DNA of 64,000 nucleotides from Methylobacterium sp. CB376 (lineage in GTDB: Bacteria; Pseudomonadota; Alphaproteobacteria; Rhizobiales; Beijerinckiaceae), in assembly GCF_029714205.1 (NCBI RefSeq), contig NZ_CP121648.1, positions 2,790,001 to 2,854,000 on the forward strand, read 5' to 3'. Positions 20,693 through 30,337 of the stretch are shown here, piece after piece (the first letter of the stretch is position 1; each line of letters opens with the position of its first letter). Under the pieces are notes generated by a model that had not been told where the DNA came from, did no database searches, and saw only the letters and a program-made list of their open reading frames with translations. Made by a program: the position numbers and the translations under genes.

Positions 20693-22148
20693 CTGTACCT
20701 GACGACGAGCCGTGCTTCAGTGCGGCTTGGGCGTCCGGCGATCTGAGGTATTTCCGGTCCGACGCAGGCGTAGCTCAGCAACGCCTGTGCCGCGATCGCC
20801 GATTGGCACGATCCCGGATGCCCTGTCGCGTTCCTCCGAACAGTCGCTGGGGCTCCGCTCGCGCGGACGCCCGCGTACAGGACAGGATCCGCCCATGCTC
20901 AGTCCCGGACTGGTGGCCGGCATCGATGCCGGCAAGCACTTCCTCGATCTCGGCTTCCATCCTGCCGGCAAGCCGATGCGCTGCGACAACAATCCGGCCG
21001 GCATCAAGCGCCTGATCGCGGCCTTGCGGCAACGAGGCGTCATTCGCGTCGCCCTGGAGGCGATCGGTCCTTACGCTCAGCCTCTCGTGCATGCCCTCGT
21101 TGCCGCCGGCTTCACGGTGGCGCTGATTGATCCGCGACGGGTCAAGGCCTTCCGCACTGCCGAGGGGCTGATCGCCAAGACCGACCGGCTGGACGCGGCG
21201 CTGATCGCCCGCTTTGCTCATCGCATGAGCGAGTCTCTGCGCCCGGTTCCCACGGCCGACCAGGTGACCCTCAAGGCTCTGTCGACGCGCCGGCGCCAGC
21301 TCACCGAGCTGATCGCCATGGAGAAGACCCGGCTGGCCCAGGCCCTCGATCCGATGATCGTCGACAGCCACCGGGCCGTCCTCGAGGCCCTGACGCGGAC
21401 TTGTGCCGAGGTTGAAGCCGAGCTCGACCGGCGCATCGCTGCCGACCCGGCCTTGGCCCGTAAGCGCATCATCCTCACCTCGATCCCGGGGATCGGCCGG
21501 CGCATCGCCGGCGTGCTGATCACCGATATGCCCGAGCTTGGACGGCTCGACCGCAAGGCCGCCGCGAGCCTGGCTGGCATGGCTCCTCATCCCAGCCAGA
21601 GCGGGGCCCATCCCGGCCGCCATGCCATCGCTGGCGGCCGGCCGTGCCTGCGGACTGCCTTCTACATGGCCGGCATGGTCGCCGCACGCGCCTGTCCCGC
21701 TTTCCGAAAACCCTATCGCGCCATGAGAGACGCCGGCAAACCGGCCAAGCTCGCCATCGTGGCCACAGGGCGACGCGTCGTGACCCTGGCGAATGCTCTC
21801 CTCCGCGCCAACAAAACTTTCGACCAGAGCGACCTGGTGACTTGTCAGGCGACGTCCGGGACGGCTCCCCTGGCGACAACGGGGCAACACCAGCATGCGC
21901 TGGCGTGATCGCTGGCTTGATCGGAGGGTCGATGCCTCGCATCGACCCTCCGCCTCATGACCGTTCGCCGGCGGGGGCGGGTCAAGGCCTTGTCGCGCAA
22001 CGCGCGATGGCGCGGAGCGCCAGCCTTGACGCGCACACGACGGTGAACAACCCGACGCTGGAACGCCTCTCGGGCGGGGCCAGCCATCCTGTTTCTAAGA
22101 GGTCAAACCGTCGTATCGCCTCCCAAGGCTTGACCCGCGATACAGTCG
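20693..22148 (+). mobile_element. IS110-family insertion inside the IS1182
   Basis: Boundaries were set by the exact break of the IS1182 reading frame at both sides. The 1456-bp insert has no long inverted repeats, typical of IS110, and carries a single forward transposase gene. About 240 bp at its right end are non-coding. Confidence 0.85.
20895..21908 (+). CDS. IS110-family transposase (DEDD)
   Basis: A 337-residue DEDD transposase. The N-terminal RuvC-like part has 'GLVAGIDAGKHFLDLGFHP' (first Asp) and 'RVALEAIGPYAQPLVHALV' (Glu), followed by 'AKTDRLDAALIARFAHRM' with the two further Asp positions. The C-terminal part has 'LTSIPGIGRRIAGVLITDMP' and 'ASLAGMAPHPSQSG', with the conserved Ser region. 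The ATG at 20895 gives the standard family N-terminus. It appears intact. A diverged fragment of a related transposase lies at 29.8 kb. Confidence 0.93.
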   Translation: MLSPGLVAGIDAGKHFLDLGFHPAGKPMRCDNNPAGIKRLIAALRQRGVIRVALEAIGPYAQPLVHALVAAGFTVALIDPRRVKAFRTAEGLIAKTDRLDAALIARFAHRMSESLRPVPTADQVTLKALSTRRRQLTELIAMEKTRLAQALDPMIVDSHRAVLEALTRTCAEVEAELDRRIAADPALARKRIILTSIPGIGRRIAGVLITDMPELGRLDRKAAASLAGMAPHPSQSGAHPGRHAIAGGRPCLRTAFYMAGMVAARACPAFRKPYRAMRDAGKPAKLAIVATGRRVVTLANALLRANKTFDQSDLVTCQATSGTAPLATTGQHQHALA

Positions 22149-22415
22149 CCAGTCGATCCGCGTGCGGACCGCGTCGGCGGCTTGCCTATCGGTCAGCCCT
22201 TCCATGAACTGCAGCAGGGTCGCCAGGGCGAGCCGGACCAGCGCCTCTGCGGGTCGTCCCCGCGCCGGGAACAGGTCGGCGAAGTCGTGATCCTCCATGA
22301 CGCGATGCAGGTCGTCGGAGAGGCGCATGACCGGATTGCCGCTCGGAAAGATCGCCCGCGCCACCTGCGCCGTCTGATCAGGCACGACATACGTCCGTCT
22401 CACGTCGAGCGACAT
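22149..22415 (-). pseudogene. IS1182 transposase, N-terminal piece
   Basis: Encodes the first 89 residues of the IS1182 transposase: 'FPSGNPVMRLSDDLHRVM', 'DLFPARGRPAEALVRLALAT' and 'GLTDRQAADAVRTRIDW'. The ATG at 22415 follows an AGGAGGGG ribosome site. After codon 89 the sequence switches to the inserted IS110. The 267 bases here plus 1383 in the other piece make exactly 550 codons. Confidence 0.9.
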
Positions 22416-22514
22416 GCCCCCCTCCTGATTGGCGTGGGGCCACATCGTCGCTCAACGCGCCGCGCCGGTCGTCCTCTCATCGCAGGAACCGAGCCGAATT
22501 CGCCACCAATATCA

Positions 22515-23163
22515 AAGTGAGCAAGAGCCACCGATCTGGGGCAATCCCAGTCGTCGTAGCGAGGCTCCGGTTCACCGCCCTGCACAGCGCCTTCGCCCGC
22601 TGGATCCGGCTCGGGCCGTGGCGGCACCGAACTACCGAGGACGTGTCCCCCTCGATCAAGCGCAGTACTCAGGTCGGGGTAAACTCCGACGTCGGATGGC
22701 CGGACTAATGTCCTTTGTAGGAGGCGATGACGGCCTCAGGTATCAAGCCCGCCGCGAGCCACAACATGACACGGACACGGCACCGGATGCATGCGCCTGA
22801 AAGCACAAGCTCAGAGTGGGATCAGACCCAGATCAAGTTCAACGACAAGTTGATTATCGTCGAAGACTAGGCTGGATGGTATAACTCCCGAGATTTTTGC
22901 TTTCAAGCATCATTTTATGATATTACTATCGTTGCCATTGTGATATGCTATAGCAAAGTCGTGATGATTGAAAGTCCTTGCGAGCGCACAGGGCGGTAAA
23001 CCTTTCATCATAAGCAGACATGATGGCGATCAGACATGATGGCGATTGTTGCGTCGTGTAATGCAACGCTGTATATAAAAACGTTAAAAATATTACTCCG
23101 ATTACTACATAGAATTATAATATATAGCTAGATACGAGCATAGACTGAAATCAGAGCAGGAGG
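22515..23163. other. AT-rich upstream region of the type I secretion genes
   Basis: No supported gene. From about 22900 the composition becomes strongly AT-rich, unlike the neighbouring genes, and this part should contain the promoter of the exporter operon. A tandem duplication of a 16-bp unit (CAGACATGATGGCGAT) occupies 23015-23046. A weak ribosome site (AGCAGGAGG) precedes the exporter ATG. Confidence 0.6.
23015..23046. repeat. Two tandem copies of a 16-bp unit
   Basis: CAGACATGATGGCGAT occurs twice without a gap, about 120 bp before the exporter gene. It could be a regulator site or a slippage product. Confidence 0.8.
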
Positions 23164-24909
23164 ATGGCCGTGCGACCGCCGGATCGTCATTCAGAACGCG
23201 ATTGGAGTCTCATCTCTGCTGTTGGCACAGGCCGCACAGCGCTGTTCGCTCTGGTCATGTTCAGCGCCTTGGCCAACGTTCTTTACCTGACTGGCTCCTT
23301 CTACATGCTGCAGGTCTACGACCGGGTGATCCCGAGCCGCAGCATCCCCACCCTGATCGCCCTCTCCGCCCTCGCCGCCACTCTCTACGCCGGACAGGCT
23401 GCCCTCGACTTCTTCCGCGGTCGCGTCCTCTCGCGCCTCGCCCGCTCCCTCGACGAGCGCCTCAGCCCGCGCGTTTTCGCCCTCGTCGCTCGCCTGCCGC
23501 TCTCAGCCGGCGGGGCCCCTCTCGGCCTGCAGCCCCTGCGCGACCTCGATCAGGTCAGAGGCTTCCTGGCCGGAGGCGGCCCGATCGGCTTCTTCGACCT
23601 CCCCTGGACGCCCTTCTACCTCGCCATCTGCTTCCTGTTTCACCCGCTGATCGGGCTCGCCGCCACGGTCGGCGCGCTCGTCCTGGTGCTCTTCACCGCC
23701 TGCACCGAGGTCCTCACCCGCAAGCCGGTCAAGGAGGCTGCCCAGCACGCCTCCGCTCGCATCAATCTTGCCGAGGTGTGCCGCCGCAACGCCGAGGTCA
23801 TCGCCGCGATGGGCATGAGCCCGCGCCTCGGCGCGGGCTGGGAGGGGATCAACCGCAAGCACCTCGACAGCCACGAGCGCGCCGGCGATGTGGCGGGTGG
23901 TCTCGGGGGCGTGTCCAAGGTCGCCCGCATGATGCTGCAGTCGGGCGTGCTCGGGTTGGGTGCCTACCTCGTCATCCACGGCGAGGCGAGCGCGGGTATC
24001 ATCATCGCTGGCTCCATCCTCTCCGCCCGGGCGCTCGCCCCGCTGGAGCAGGTGATCGCGCACTGGAAGAGCTTCGCGGCCGCTCGCCAGAGCTGGCGGC
24101 GGCTGCGCGCGCTGCTGGCCGCTCATCCGGAGCCGGCCGACAGACTCGCCCTGCGCAGGCCAGCAGCCAGCCTCTCGGTCGAGGGCGTCGGCCTCGCGCC
24201 GCCCGGGGCTGCATCGCTCGTCGTGACCGGCGTCTCGTTCGCGCTCACGGCCGGCAGCGGGCTGGGCATCATCGGCCCGAGCGCGTCCGGCAAGTCGTCG
24301 CTCGCCCGCGGCCTCGTCGGCGTCTGGCGGCCGGTGCGGGGCAGCGTGCGGCTGGACGGGGCCAGCCTCGACCAGTGGACGCCCGAGATGCTGGGCCCCC
24401 ACATCGGCTACCTGCCGCAAGACATCGAGCTCTTCGAGGGCAGCATCGGCCAGAACATCGCCCGCTTCGACCCCGGTGCGAACCCCGAGGCGATCATCCG
24501 GGCAGCGGAGCAGGCCGGGGTGCACGAGCTGATCGTGCGGCTGCCGCAGGGCTACGAGACCCGCATCGGCGAGGGTGGGATGGCGCTCTCGGGCGGGCAG
24601 CGCCAGCGCATCGGCTTGGCCCGCGCCCTCTACGGCGAGCCGTTCCTGGTGGTGCTCGACGAGCCGAACTCCAACCTCGACGGCGAGGGCGAGCAGGCGC
24701 TCACGCGGGCCATCGCCGGGGTGCGCGAGCGGGGCGGCATCGTGATCGTCATCGCGCATCGGCCGAGCGCGCTCGCGGCCCTCGACCATGTGCTGGTGAT
24801 GTCCCAGGGCCAGGCCCAGGCCTTCGGACCCAGGGAGCAGATCATGCGGCCGATCAGGCCTGCCAGCGCGCCCGCGTTCATCCAGCCCGCGGCAGCAGGA
24901 GCCGTCTGA
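23164..24909 (+). CDS. Type I secretion ABC exporter (PrtD/LapB type)
   Basis: A 581-residue inner-membrane exporter that energises one-step secretion through a HlyD adaptor and an outer-membrane TolC. The membrane domain (about 20-310) has 'NVLYLTGSFYMLQVYDRVIP' and 'LDQVRGFLAGGGPIGFFDLP', typical of PrtD-like permease/ATPases. The nucleotide-binding domain has Walker A 'GPSASGKSS' near residue 371, the Q-loop region 'IGYLPQDIELFEGSIGQNI', signature 'LSGGQRQR' and Walker B 'FLVVLDEPNSNLD'. There is no N-terminal C39 peptidase or C39-like domain, so it should export C-terminal-signal substrates rather than cleave double-glycine leaders. Its stop overlaps the adaptor start. Confidence 0.94.
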   Translation: MAVRPPDRHSERDWSLISAVGTGRTALFALVMFSALANVLYLTGSFYMLQVYDRVIPSRSIPTLIALSALAATLYAGQAALDFFRGRVLSRLARSLDERLSPRVFALVARLPLSAGGAPLGLQPLRDLDQVRGFLAGGGPIGFFDLPWTPFYLAICFLFHPLIGLAATVGALVLVLFTACTEVLTRKPVKEAAQHASARINLAEVCRRNAEVIAAMGMSPRLGAGWEGINRKHLDSHERAGDVAGGLGGVSKVARMMLQSGVLGLGAYLVIHGEASAGIIIAGSILSARALAPLEQVIAHWKSFAAARQSWRRLRALLAAHPEPADRLALRRPAASLSVEGVGLAPPGAASLVVTGVSFALTAGSGLGIIGPSASGKSSLARGLVGVWRPVRGSVRLDGASLDQWTPEMLGPHIGYLPQDIELFEGSIGQNIARFDPGANPEAIIRAAEQAGVHELIVRLPQGYETRIGEGGMALSGGQRQRIGLARALYGEPFLVVLDEPNSNLDGEGEQALTRAIAGVRERGGIVIVIAHRPSALAALDHVLVMSQGQAQAFGPREQIMRPIRPASAPAFIQPAAAGAV

Positions 24910-26219
24910 TGCTGGCCGCCGCACATCCTCGGACGAGCCGCTCCCTCCGCCGGGCCATGCTGGGCGGCAGCGCGGTGACCGCCCTGCTCGCCCTCGGTCT
25001 CGGCGGGTGGGCGGCCACGACGGAGCTCGCCGGCGCGGTGATCGCACCCGGTGCCCTGGTGGTCGAGACGAACGTCAAGAAGGTGCAGCACCTCACCGGC
25101 GGCGTGGTCGGCGAGCTGAGGGTGCGCGACGGGGCGGAGGTGCGCGCCGGCGAGGTGCTGGTGCGCCTGGACGAGACCATCACCCGCGCCAACCTGGCGG
25201 TGATCACCAAGAGCCAGGACGAGTTCACGGCACGCCAAGCCCGCCTCAAGGCCGAGCAGGACGGCCGCGACGGGGTCCGCTTCCCCGCCGACCTGGTCCA
25301 GCGCCGGGCCGAGCCGGCGGTCACTGACCTGCTGGGCGAGGAGGAGCGCCTGTTCGCGATCCGGCGCACGGCCCGCGAGGGCCAGAAGGCGCAGCTGCGG
25401 GAGCGCATCGGCCAGCTCCGGGAGCAGATCCAGGGCATGGCCGACCAGGTCACGGCCAAGCAGCGCGAGATCCGCCTGATCGGCGAGGAGCTGAAGGGCG
25501 TGCGCGAGCTGTTCGCCAAGAACCTGATCCAGATCACCCGGGTGACGGCGCTGGAGCGGGACGCGGCGCGGCTGGAGGGCGAGCGCGGGGCGCTGGTGTC
25601 CGCGATCGCGCAGACCAAGGGCAAGGTGACCGAGACCGAGCTGCAGATCCTGCAGGTGGACCAGGACCTGCGCACGGAGGTGGGCAAGGAGCTGGCGGAG
25701 ATCCGGGGCAAGCTGGCCGAGCTGGTCGAGAAGCGGGTCGCGGCCGAGGACCAGTTGAAGCGGGTGGAGATCCGGGCGCCGCAGGACGGGGTGGTGCACC
25801 AGCTGGCGGTCCACACGGTGGGCGGGGTGGTCAGCCCGGGCGAGCCGCTGATGCTGATCGTGCCGCGTTCCGACGCCCTGACGGTCGAGGCGAGGATCCA
25901 GCCGCAGGACATCGATCAGGTCCGGCTCGGTCACCGGGCGGTGCTGCGCTTCTCCGCCTTCAACCAGCGCACCACGCCCGAGCTCAAGGGCGAGGTGATC
26001 GTGGTCTCGGCGGACATCAGCCAAGATCAGAAGACGGGGGCGAGCTTCTACACGGTGCGGATCCGGCCGGCCGCCGGCGAGCTGGAGCGGCTGGATGGGC
26101 TGAAGCTGGTGGCGGGCATGCCGGTGGAGAGCTTCATCCAGACCGGCGAGCGCATGGTGCTCTCGTATCTGACCAAGCCGCTGCACGATCAGATCACGAA
26201 AGCTTGGCGCGAGAGGTAA
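24909..26219 (+). CDS. HlyD-family type I secretion periplasmic adaptor
   Basis: A 436-residue membrane-fusion protein bridging the ABC exporter and an outer-membrane channel. It has one N-terminal membrane segment (about 18-40), a first lipoyl half near 'GVVGELRVRDGAEVRAGEVL', a long helical hairpin rich in Gln, Arg and Glu (about 95-300), the second lipoyl half 'VEIRAPQDGVVHQLAVHTVG', and a beta-barrel part with 'RLGHRAVLRFSAFNQRTTPE'. The C-terminal 'VAGMPVESFIQTGERMVLSY' is characteristic of PrtE/HlyD adaptors. The ATG at 24909 overlaps the exporter stop (TGATG). No TolC gene is present in the window. Confidence 0.95.
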   Translation: MLAAAHPRTSRSLRRAMLGGSAVTALLALGLGGWAATTELAGAVIAPGALVVETNVKKVQHLTGGVVGELRVRDGAEVRAGEVLVRLDETITRANLAVITKSQDEFTARQARLKAEQDGRDGVRFPADLVQRRAEPAVTDLLGEEERLFAIRRTAREGQKAQLRERIGQLREQIQGMADQVTAKQREIRLIGEELKGVRELFAKNLIQITRVTALERDAARLEGERGALVSAIAQTKGKVTETELQILQVDQDLRTEVGKELAEIRGKLAELVEKRVAAEDQLKRVEIRAPQDGVVHQLAVHTVGGVVSPGEPLMLIVPRSDALTVEARIQPQDIDQVRLGHRAVLRFSAFNQRTTPELKGEVIVVSADISQDQKTGASFYTVRIRPAAGELERLDGLKLVAGMPVESFIQTGERMVLSYLTKPLHDQITKAWRER

Positions 26220-26629
26220 CAGGTCGCGATCGACTTCGTAGCGCGAACTCAAAGCACAGTCGATGATAGAACGTCATTAATCAGAAGATAGCTGGAACAA
26301 GAAACGGCTTGTGAAGCTTCAAATTGAAAGGAGTGGCGAAGTTTTTTCGTTGCCGGTCGCGAAAACGAGATGAAAGCTTCACTTAGTAAAAATCCCGGGC
26401 TTCGTCCACTTGGTGATGACGACGATCGCGACCGCCAACTCCGATCGTCACCCACAGGGAGGAATAAACTATGATGATCATATTTTGTTCAATGGTAAGT
26501 CCGTGATCAGCCGGATATTTGCTGCCTGAACAGCAATATTCTAGCCGGTATGCTGGCTCATATGCTGGCGTCAGTGCGCAAGTTCGTAAAGTTGCGCCGC
26601 ACACGTCCGCTCATCTGAAGGAGAGCATC
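26220..26629. other. Leader region of the secreted protein gene, with a possible short peptide ORF
   Basis: About 410 bp separate the adaptor from the cargo gene. At 26471-26506 an ATG preceded by AGGGAGGAATAAACT opens an 11-codon frame (MMIIFCSMVSP then TGA). It could be a leader peptide or chance. AAGGAGA at 26618-26624 is the ribosome site of the cargo gene. Confidence 0.45.
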
Positions 26630-29600
26630 ATGGCACTCGACCTCGTGGCCCAAGACATCATCATTGACGAGACCACTGGCCTTCAAGATAACGATGTCAA
26701 CCCTTCTCTGCCGCCCCACAGCACCAACACCACGCTGAGTTACCTCCTCGGTCTCGACGGCCCGGGCGGCCTGGCCTCACCGGAGGTCGCCTTCAAGGCC
26801 AACTTCGTGCAGGCCACGGCGAGCGCCGGGGAAACCATCACCTCGGTCACTCTGTCCCAGAACCTCGCTGGAAACGCGTTCTCCACTACCGTGGGTGTGA
26901 ACAGCGGCATTCGGACGGTCGACGGCAACTACGTTTGGCTGTTCCAAGACGCAACCCATGCGAACGTTGTGATCGGCGTCATCGGCACCTCCGACCCAGC
27001 CGCCGCGCCCGCTGCGACCGGGCCGCTCGCCTTCTCGTTTGCGCTGCTCAACACCAGCAACACGAATGCGGACCTGTATACGGTCCAGTATGTGCCCTTA
27101 CTGCATCCGGATGCGACCAACCCGGACGATCGCATCGATCTGACCGATAAGGTGTTCGCCTCGGTCGCGGGGACCAGCGTGGCCAATTTCTCAGGCCAGA
27201 ACGCCCCTCCTGGGATCAATCAGTTCTACCTCCTCGACTCGTCCAATGACGCGTCCAAGCAGATTCTGGTGACAGGCTTCCTCGGGACGGCCAATGCCAC
27301 CCCCAACGTGAGTACGCAGGGCTTCGGCGTCGACAACCAGAGCATCAATCCGACAGAAACGCTCCAGGTTGATTTTGTGACCGGCGGTACTTTGCACGCA
27401 GGGAGTGCCTCGCAGATCCAGTATAGCAGCCATCTCGAGACGATCACGCAGGCCGGGTTCACGATCAATCAGATCACACCTTCCAACCCGAATTTGCGGG
27501 TGGACATCAAGATCAGTGCCTTCAACGTTCAAGGCAACGAGCAGGGCTTGAACTTCTACGACGGTAGCCCGACCACGACCGCGCCGATCACCAGCCTCAA
27601 GCTGACTGGGCAATCGGGGTTTGCGTCTCCCATCACCGCTAACGGTACCTATGCCACGGGAAGTGGCAACGTCACCGTCAGCGGGCTGGGGACCAACGTC
27701 GTCACCATCACCGGGCTCGATAACATCACCACCGTCGATGTCACCACCGGCAGCCCCATGGATCGGCTGACGGTTACGGGAGTTGATGCAAACGAAGGGT
27801 GCGACATCACCGAATTTCATTTCACGACGCAAACCTCTAACGCCTACACTGAACAGGTCGGCTCTTTCATTAACTTTGATGATGACGGTCCGAGCATCTC
27901 GACGACCGGCACGGAGCCGACGCTCACCGTCGACGAGACCGTGCTCGCAACTGACGATACGAAGAGCTTTGCGGCCAACTTCAGCCCGGCCTTCGGCGCC
28001 GACGGCGCCGGAGCCGTGACCTACGCCCTGAGCGCGATTGCCGGTCCCTCGGGTCTGGTCGACACCGCCACCAACCAGGCGGTCAACCTGTCGCTCAACG
28101 GCTCGGTCGTGGAAGGCCGCACCGCGGTCGGCAACGATCTGGTGTTCACGGTCAGCGTCGACGCGTCCGGCAACGTCACGCTCGATCAGAAACGGGCGGT
28201 CGTTCATGCCAATGCGAACGATGCGAACGATGCCGCGACGCTGGCCGCGGACAATCTGGTCCAGCTGACCGCGACCGTCACCGACAAGGATGGCGACCAT
28301 CAGGCGGCCACCCTCAACATCGGCCAGAACCTGTCGTTCCTGGATGACGGCCCAACGATAACGGCACAGTTCGACGCTGACCCGGCTACTCCGGGCATCC
28401 AAACCCCGGAGCATCTGGGCAACGCAGTGGGCCAGACGGCCACGGGAACCTTTGGGTATGACATCGGCCACGACAGCCATCCCGCTACGTTCTACGACGC
28501 CACGCACTCTGACTTCGTCGATACCAACCCGGCCGTGCCAGGCATCCAGATCGGGCTCACCGGTACGGTCGATAACACCCAGAATCCCAATATCACCCAA
28601 GCGGTCGCAACTCTCACAAGTGAATCCGCTACATCTGCGACCTTCAACTTCTCGTTCCATTACGATAAGGATCCGCTCACGGCTGGTGTTCAGGATTCTA
28701 CAGCGGGCGGTACGCTTGTCTTCGACAAGGTAGCCGGCACTTACACGTTCACCTTGACCGACGTGATCGACGGGTTCAGTTTCGACGTGCTGCACACCAG
28801 CGAGCTGGTTAGCAAGCAGCCTACCGGCAACACGGGACATCCCCTGATCGTCGCAGAGCAGCTGACGCCGAACGGCGACCCAGATCCGTTCTTTGTTCAG
28901 TTCACCGGGAACTCGGTCACCCAGCAGATCGGGTTTGGCTTCAACTCAACTGGCGATGGGGCGCCGAGTGGGCCGCCGACTGACGTCTCGTTCACGCAGG
29001 GTGCTCACGAGCTGGTCACCAACGTCAACGAGGACTGGGTGAGTGCAACCCAGTCGACGAATGGCGTCGCCGGAGATACCATACAGAAAGGTGAGCTGCT
29101 GACGATGCGTTTCTTCAAAGAGAACATCCTCAGCGACGTCGATCCGAGCGCCCCGGGTGGTGGAACCGAACGGCTTGACCCCACAACGTCTGCCAGCGGC
29201 GTCGTCATAAAGTTCGACGGCATTGGCAGTTCCGAGGATCTTATCCTGATCCTTGATCTTAAGAACGCCGCTGGTAATGAGATTACCAGAGCTGTTAATG
29301 TGCAAAACTCGGACCTGATCAAGGGTAATGCGAACATCCCTGCTCCATACAATACCGAGTTCACACTCGACAACAATGATGCTCTGCTCATCATTGAGCA
29401 GAACGATTACACGGTCGCTGGAGAAACCTATCAAATACAGGGCATCCAGATCATGCAAAGCGCAAACGGGTTGACGGGTAACGCCATCGACCTGAACGGG
29501 GCCACCGGTGCAAATGGCGGCAGCAGTGCCACCAGCAACCTGACGGCTTGGGATCCGACCGATAACGATGTGCTGAAAATCACCGATATCGGGTTCGTGC

Positions 29601-29722
29601 AGCAAACCAGTGGTACAATCAACGCCAACCTTGACTTCTCGTTGGCGCTGGTGGACGCGGACGGTGATGCCACGGCGACACAGCACATCAACGTCAACAT
29701 CAGCAACGCCTTTATCGTCTAA
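26630..29722 (+). CDS. Large secreted protein with T1SS-143/DUF5801-like unit, probable type I cargo
   Basis: The 1030-residue protein is acidic, rich in Asp, Thr, Asn and Gly, and has no N-terminal signal peptide, as expected of type I cargo. Residues about 416-572 run from 'FDDDGPSI' through 'GLVDTATNQAVNLSLNGSVV' and 'DASGNVTLDQKRAVVHAN' to 'LSFLDDGPTI', matching the T1SS-143 (TIGR03660)/DUF5801 repeat found in giant secreted adhesins; here there is only one copy. The rest shows beta-rich sequence with 'DADGDATATQHINVNI' near the end and a hydrophobic last few residues ('NAFIV'). No GGxGxDxUx calcium repeats were found. Position directly after the exporter pair implies it is the substrate. 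GC is lower than in flanking core genes. Confidence 0.85.
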   Translation: MALDLVAQDIIIDETTGLQDNDVNPSLPPHSTNTTLSYLLGLDGPGGLASPEVAFKANFVQATASAGETITSVTLSQNLAGNAFSTTVGVNSGIRTVDGNYVWLFQDATHANVVIGVIGTSDPAAAPAATGPLAFSFALLNTSNTNADLYTVQYVPLLHPDATNPDDRIDLTDKVFASVAGTSVANFSGQNAPPGINQFYLLDSSNDASKQILVTGFLGTANATPNVSTQGFGVDNQSINPTETLQVDFVTGGTLHAGSASQIQYSSHLETITQAGFTINQITPSNPNLRVDIKISAFNVQGNEQGLNFYDGSPTTTAPITSLKLTGQSGFASPITANGTYATGSGNVTVSGLGTNVVTITGLDNITTVDVTTGSPMDRLTVTGVDANEGCDITEFHFTTQTSNAYTEQVGSFINFDDDGPSISTTGTEPTLTVDETVLATDDTKSFAANFSPAFGADGAGAVTYALSAIAGPSGLVDTATNQAVNLSLNGSVVEGRTAVGNDLVFTVSVDASGNVTLDQKRAVVHANANDANDAATLAADNLVQLTATVTDKDGDHQAATLNIGQNLSFLDDGPTITAQFDADPATPGIQTPEHLGNAVGQTATGTFGYDIGHDSHPATFYDATHSDFVDTNPAVPGIQIGLTGTVDNTQNPNITQAVATLTSESATSATFNFSFHYDKDPLTAGVQDSTAGGTLVFDKVAGTYTFTLTDVIDGFSFDVLHTSELVSKQPTGNTGHPLIVAEQLTPNGDPDPFFVQFTGNSVTQQIGFGFNSTGDGAPSGPPTDVSFTQGAHELVTNVNEDWVSATQSTNGVAGDTIQKGELLTMRFFKENILSDVDPSAPGGGTERLDPTTSASGVVIKFDGIGSSEDLILILDLKNAAGNEITRAVNVQNSDLIKGNANIPAPYNTEFTLDNNDALLIIEQNDYTVAGETYQIQGIQIMQSANGLTGNAIDLNGATGANGGSSATSNLTAWDPTDNDVLKITDIGFVQQTSGTINANLDFSLALVDADGDATATQHINVNISNAFIV

Positions 29723-29738
29723 GTCTAGAACAATGCCA

Positions 29739-29762
29739 GGAAGGCGGGTAACACCGCCTTCC
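29739..29762 (+). terminator. Candidate hairpin terminator of the secreted-protein gene
   Basis: GGAAGGCGG and CCGCCTTCC form a perfect 9-bp stem with a six-base loop 17 bp after the stop codon. A T-run is absent, so termination strength is uncertain. Confidence 0.5.
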
Positions 29763-29808
29763 CGCTGCTTGACAGAGAGTGGATGATCGGATGACAGCTA
29801 TATCCCGA

Positions 29809-30172
29809 TTCCATGATCGTCGACAGCTGCCGAGCCGTCACCCAGGCCCTGCCGCGGGCTTGCGCCGAGGTTGAAGCCGAGCTTGAGCGGCACATCGCTC
29901 CTGATCCGGCCTTGGCCCGTGAGCGCACTATCCTCTTCAATCCCGGGGAGCGGCCGGCGCATTGCCCGTGTGCCGATCACCGATATGCCCGAGCTTGGAC
30001 GGATTGACCGCAGAGCCGCTGCGAGCCTGGCTGGCATGGCTCCTCATCCCCGGGCGGGGGGGTATCCGGCCCGCCCGTCCCATCCCTGGCGGCCGACCGT
30101 GCCAGCGGGCAGTCTTCAGCATGGCCGGCAGGGTCGCCGCACACGCTCGCCCCGCGTTCCGAAATACCTACC
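29809..30172 (+). pseudogene. IS110-family transposase fragment
   Basis: The sequence is a diverged copy of the central-to-C-terminal part of the IS110 transposase at 20895-21908 (from 'MIVDSCRAVTQAL' through 'ASLAGMAPHP'). Frameshifts occur near 29940 and after 30045, and both ends are missing. It is an inactive remnant just downstream of the type I cargo gene. Confidence 0.85.
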
Positions 30173-30337
30173 GCGCGGTCGTGTCCCTGTTGATGGTGTG
30201 GCTCGACGGTAGCGAGGAAGCCCGTCCGCACGCCCTCCACAGCGCTGTAGCGGACGAGCTTCCTCGCGGGGTGGTCATCGGCGGTTGCCGGGTAGGGTCG
30301 GGTTGCGAGTGCCAACCCCGAACCCGAGAGACCCCCG

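Larger units (their letters stand above)
19279..22514 (-). mobile_element. IS1182-family element interrupted by an IS110-family element
   Basis: The ends are 26-bp inverted repeats at 19279-19304 and 22489-22514 (TGATATTGGTGG at the tip) that differ at one position. The element carries one transposase gene on the minus strand in two pieces, separated by a 1456-bp insertion (20693-22148). Removing the insertion leaves an element of about 1780 bp. Confidence 0.88.

Noticed and set aside
23164..24909. Exporter for the double-glycine peptides at 36.1-36.9 kb
   Set aside because: It has no C39 peptidase domain, is PrtD-like, and has its own cargo gene directly downstream.
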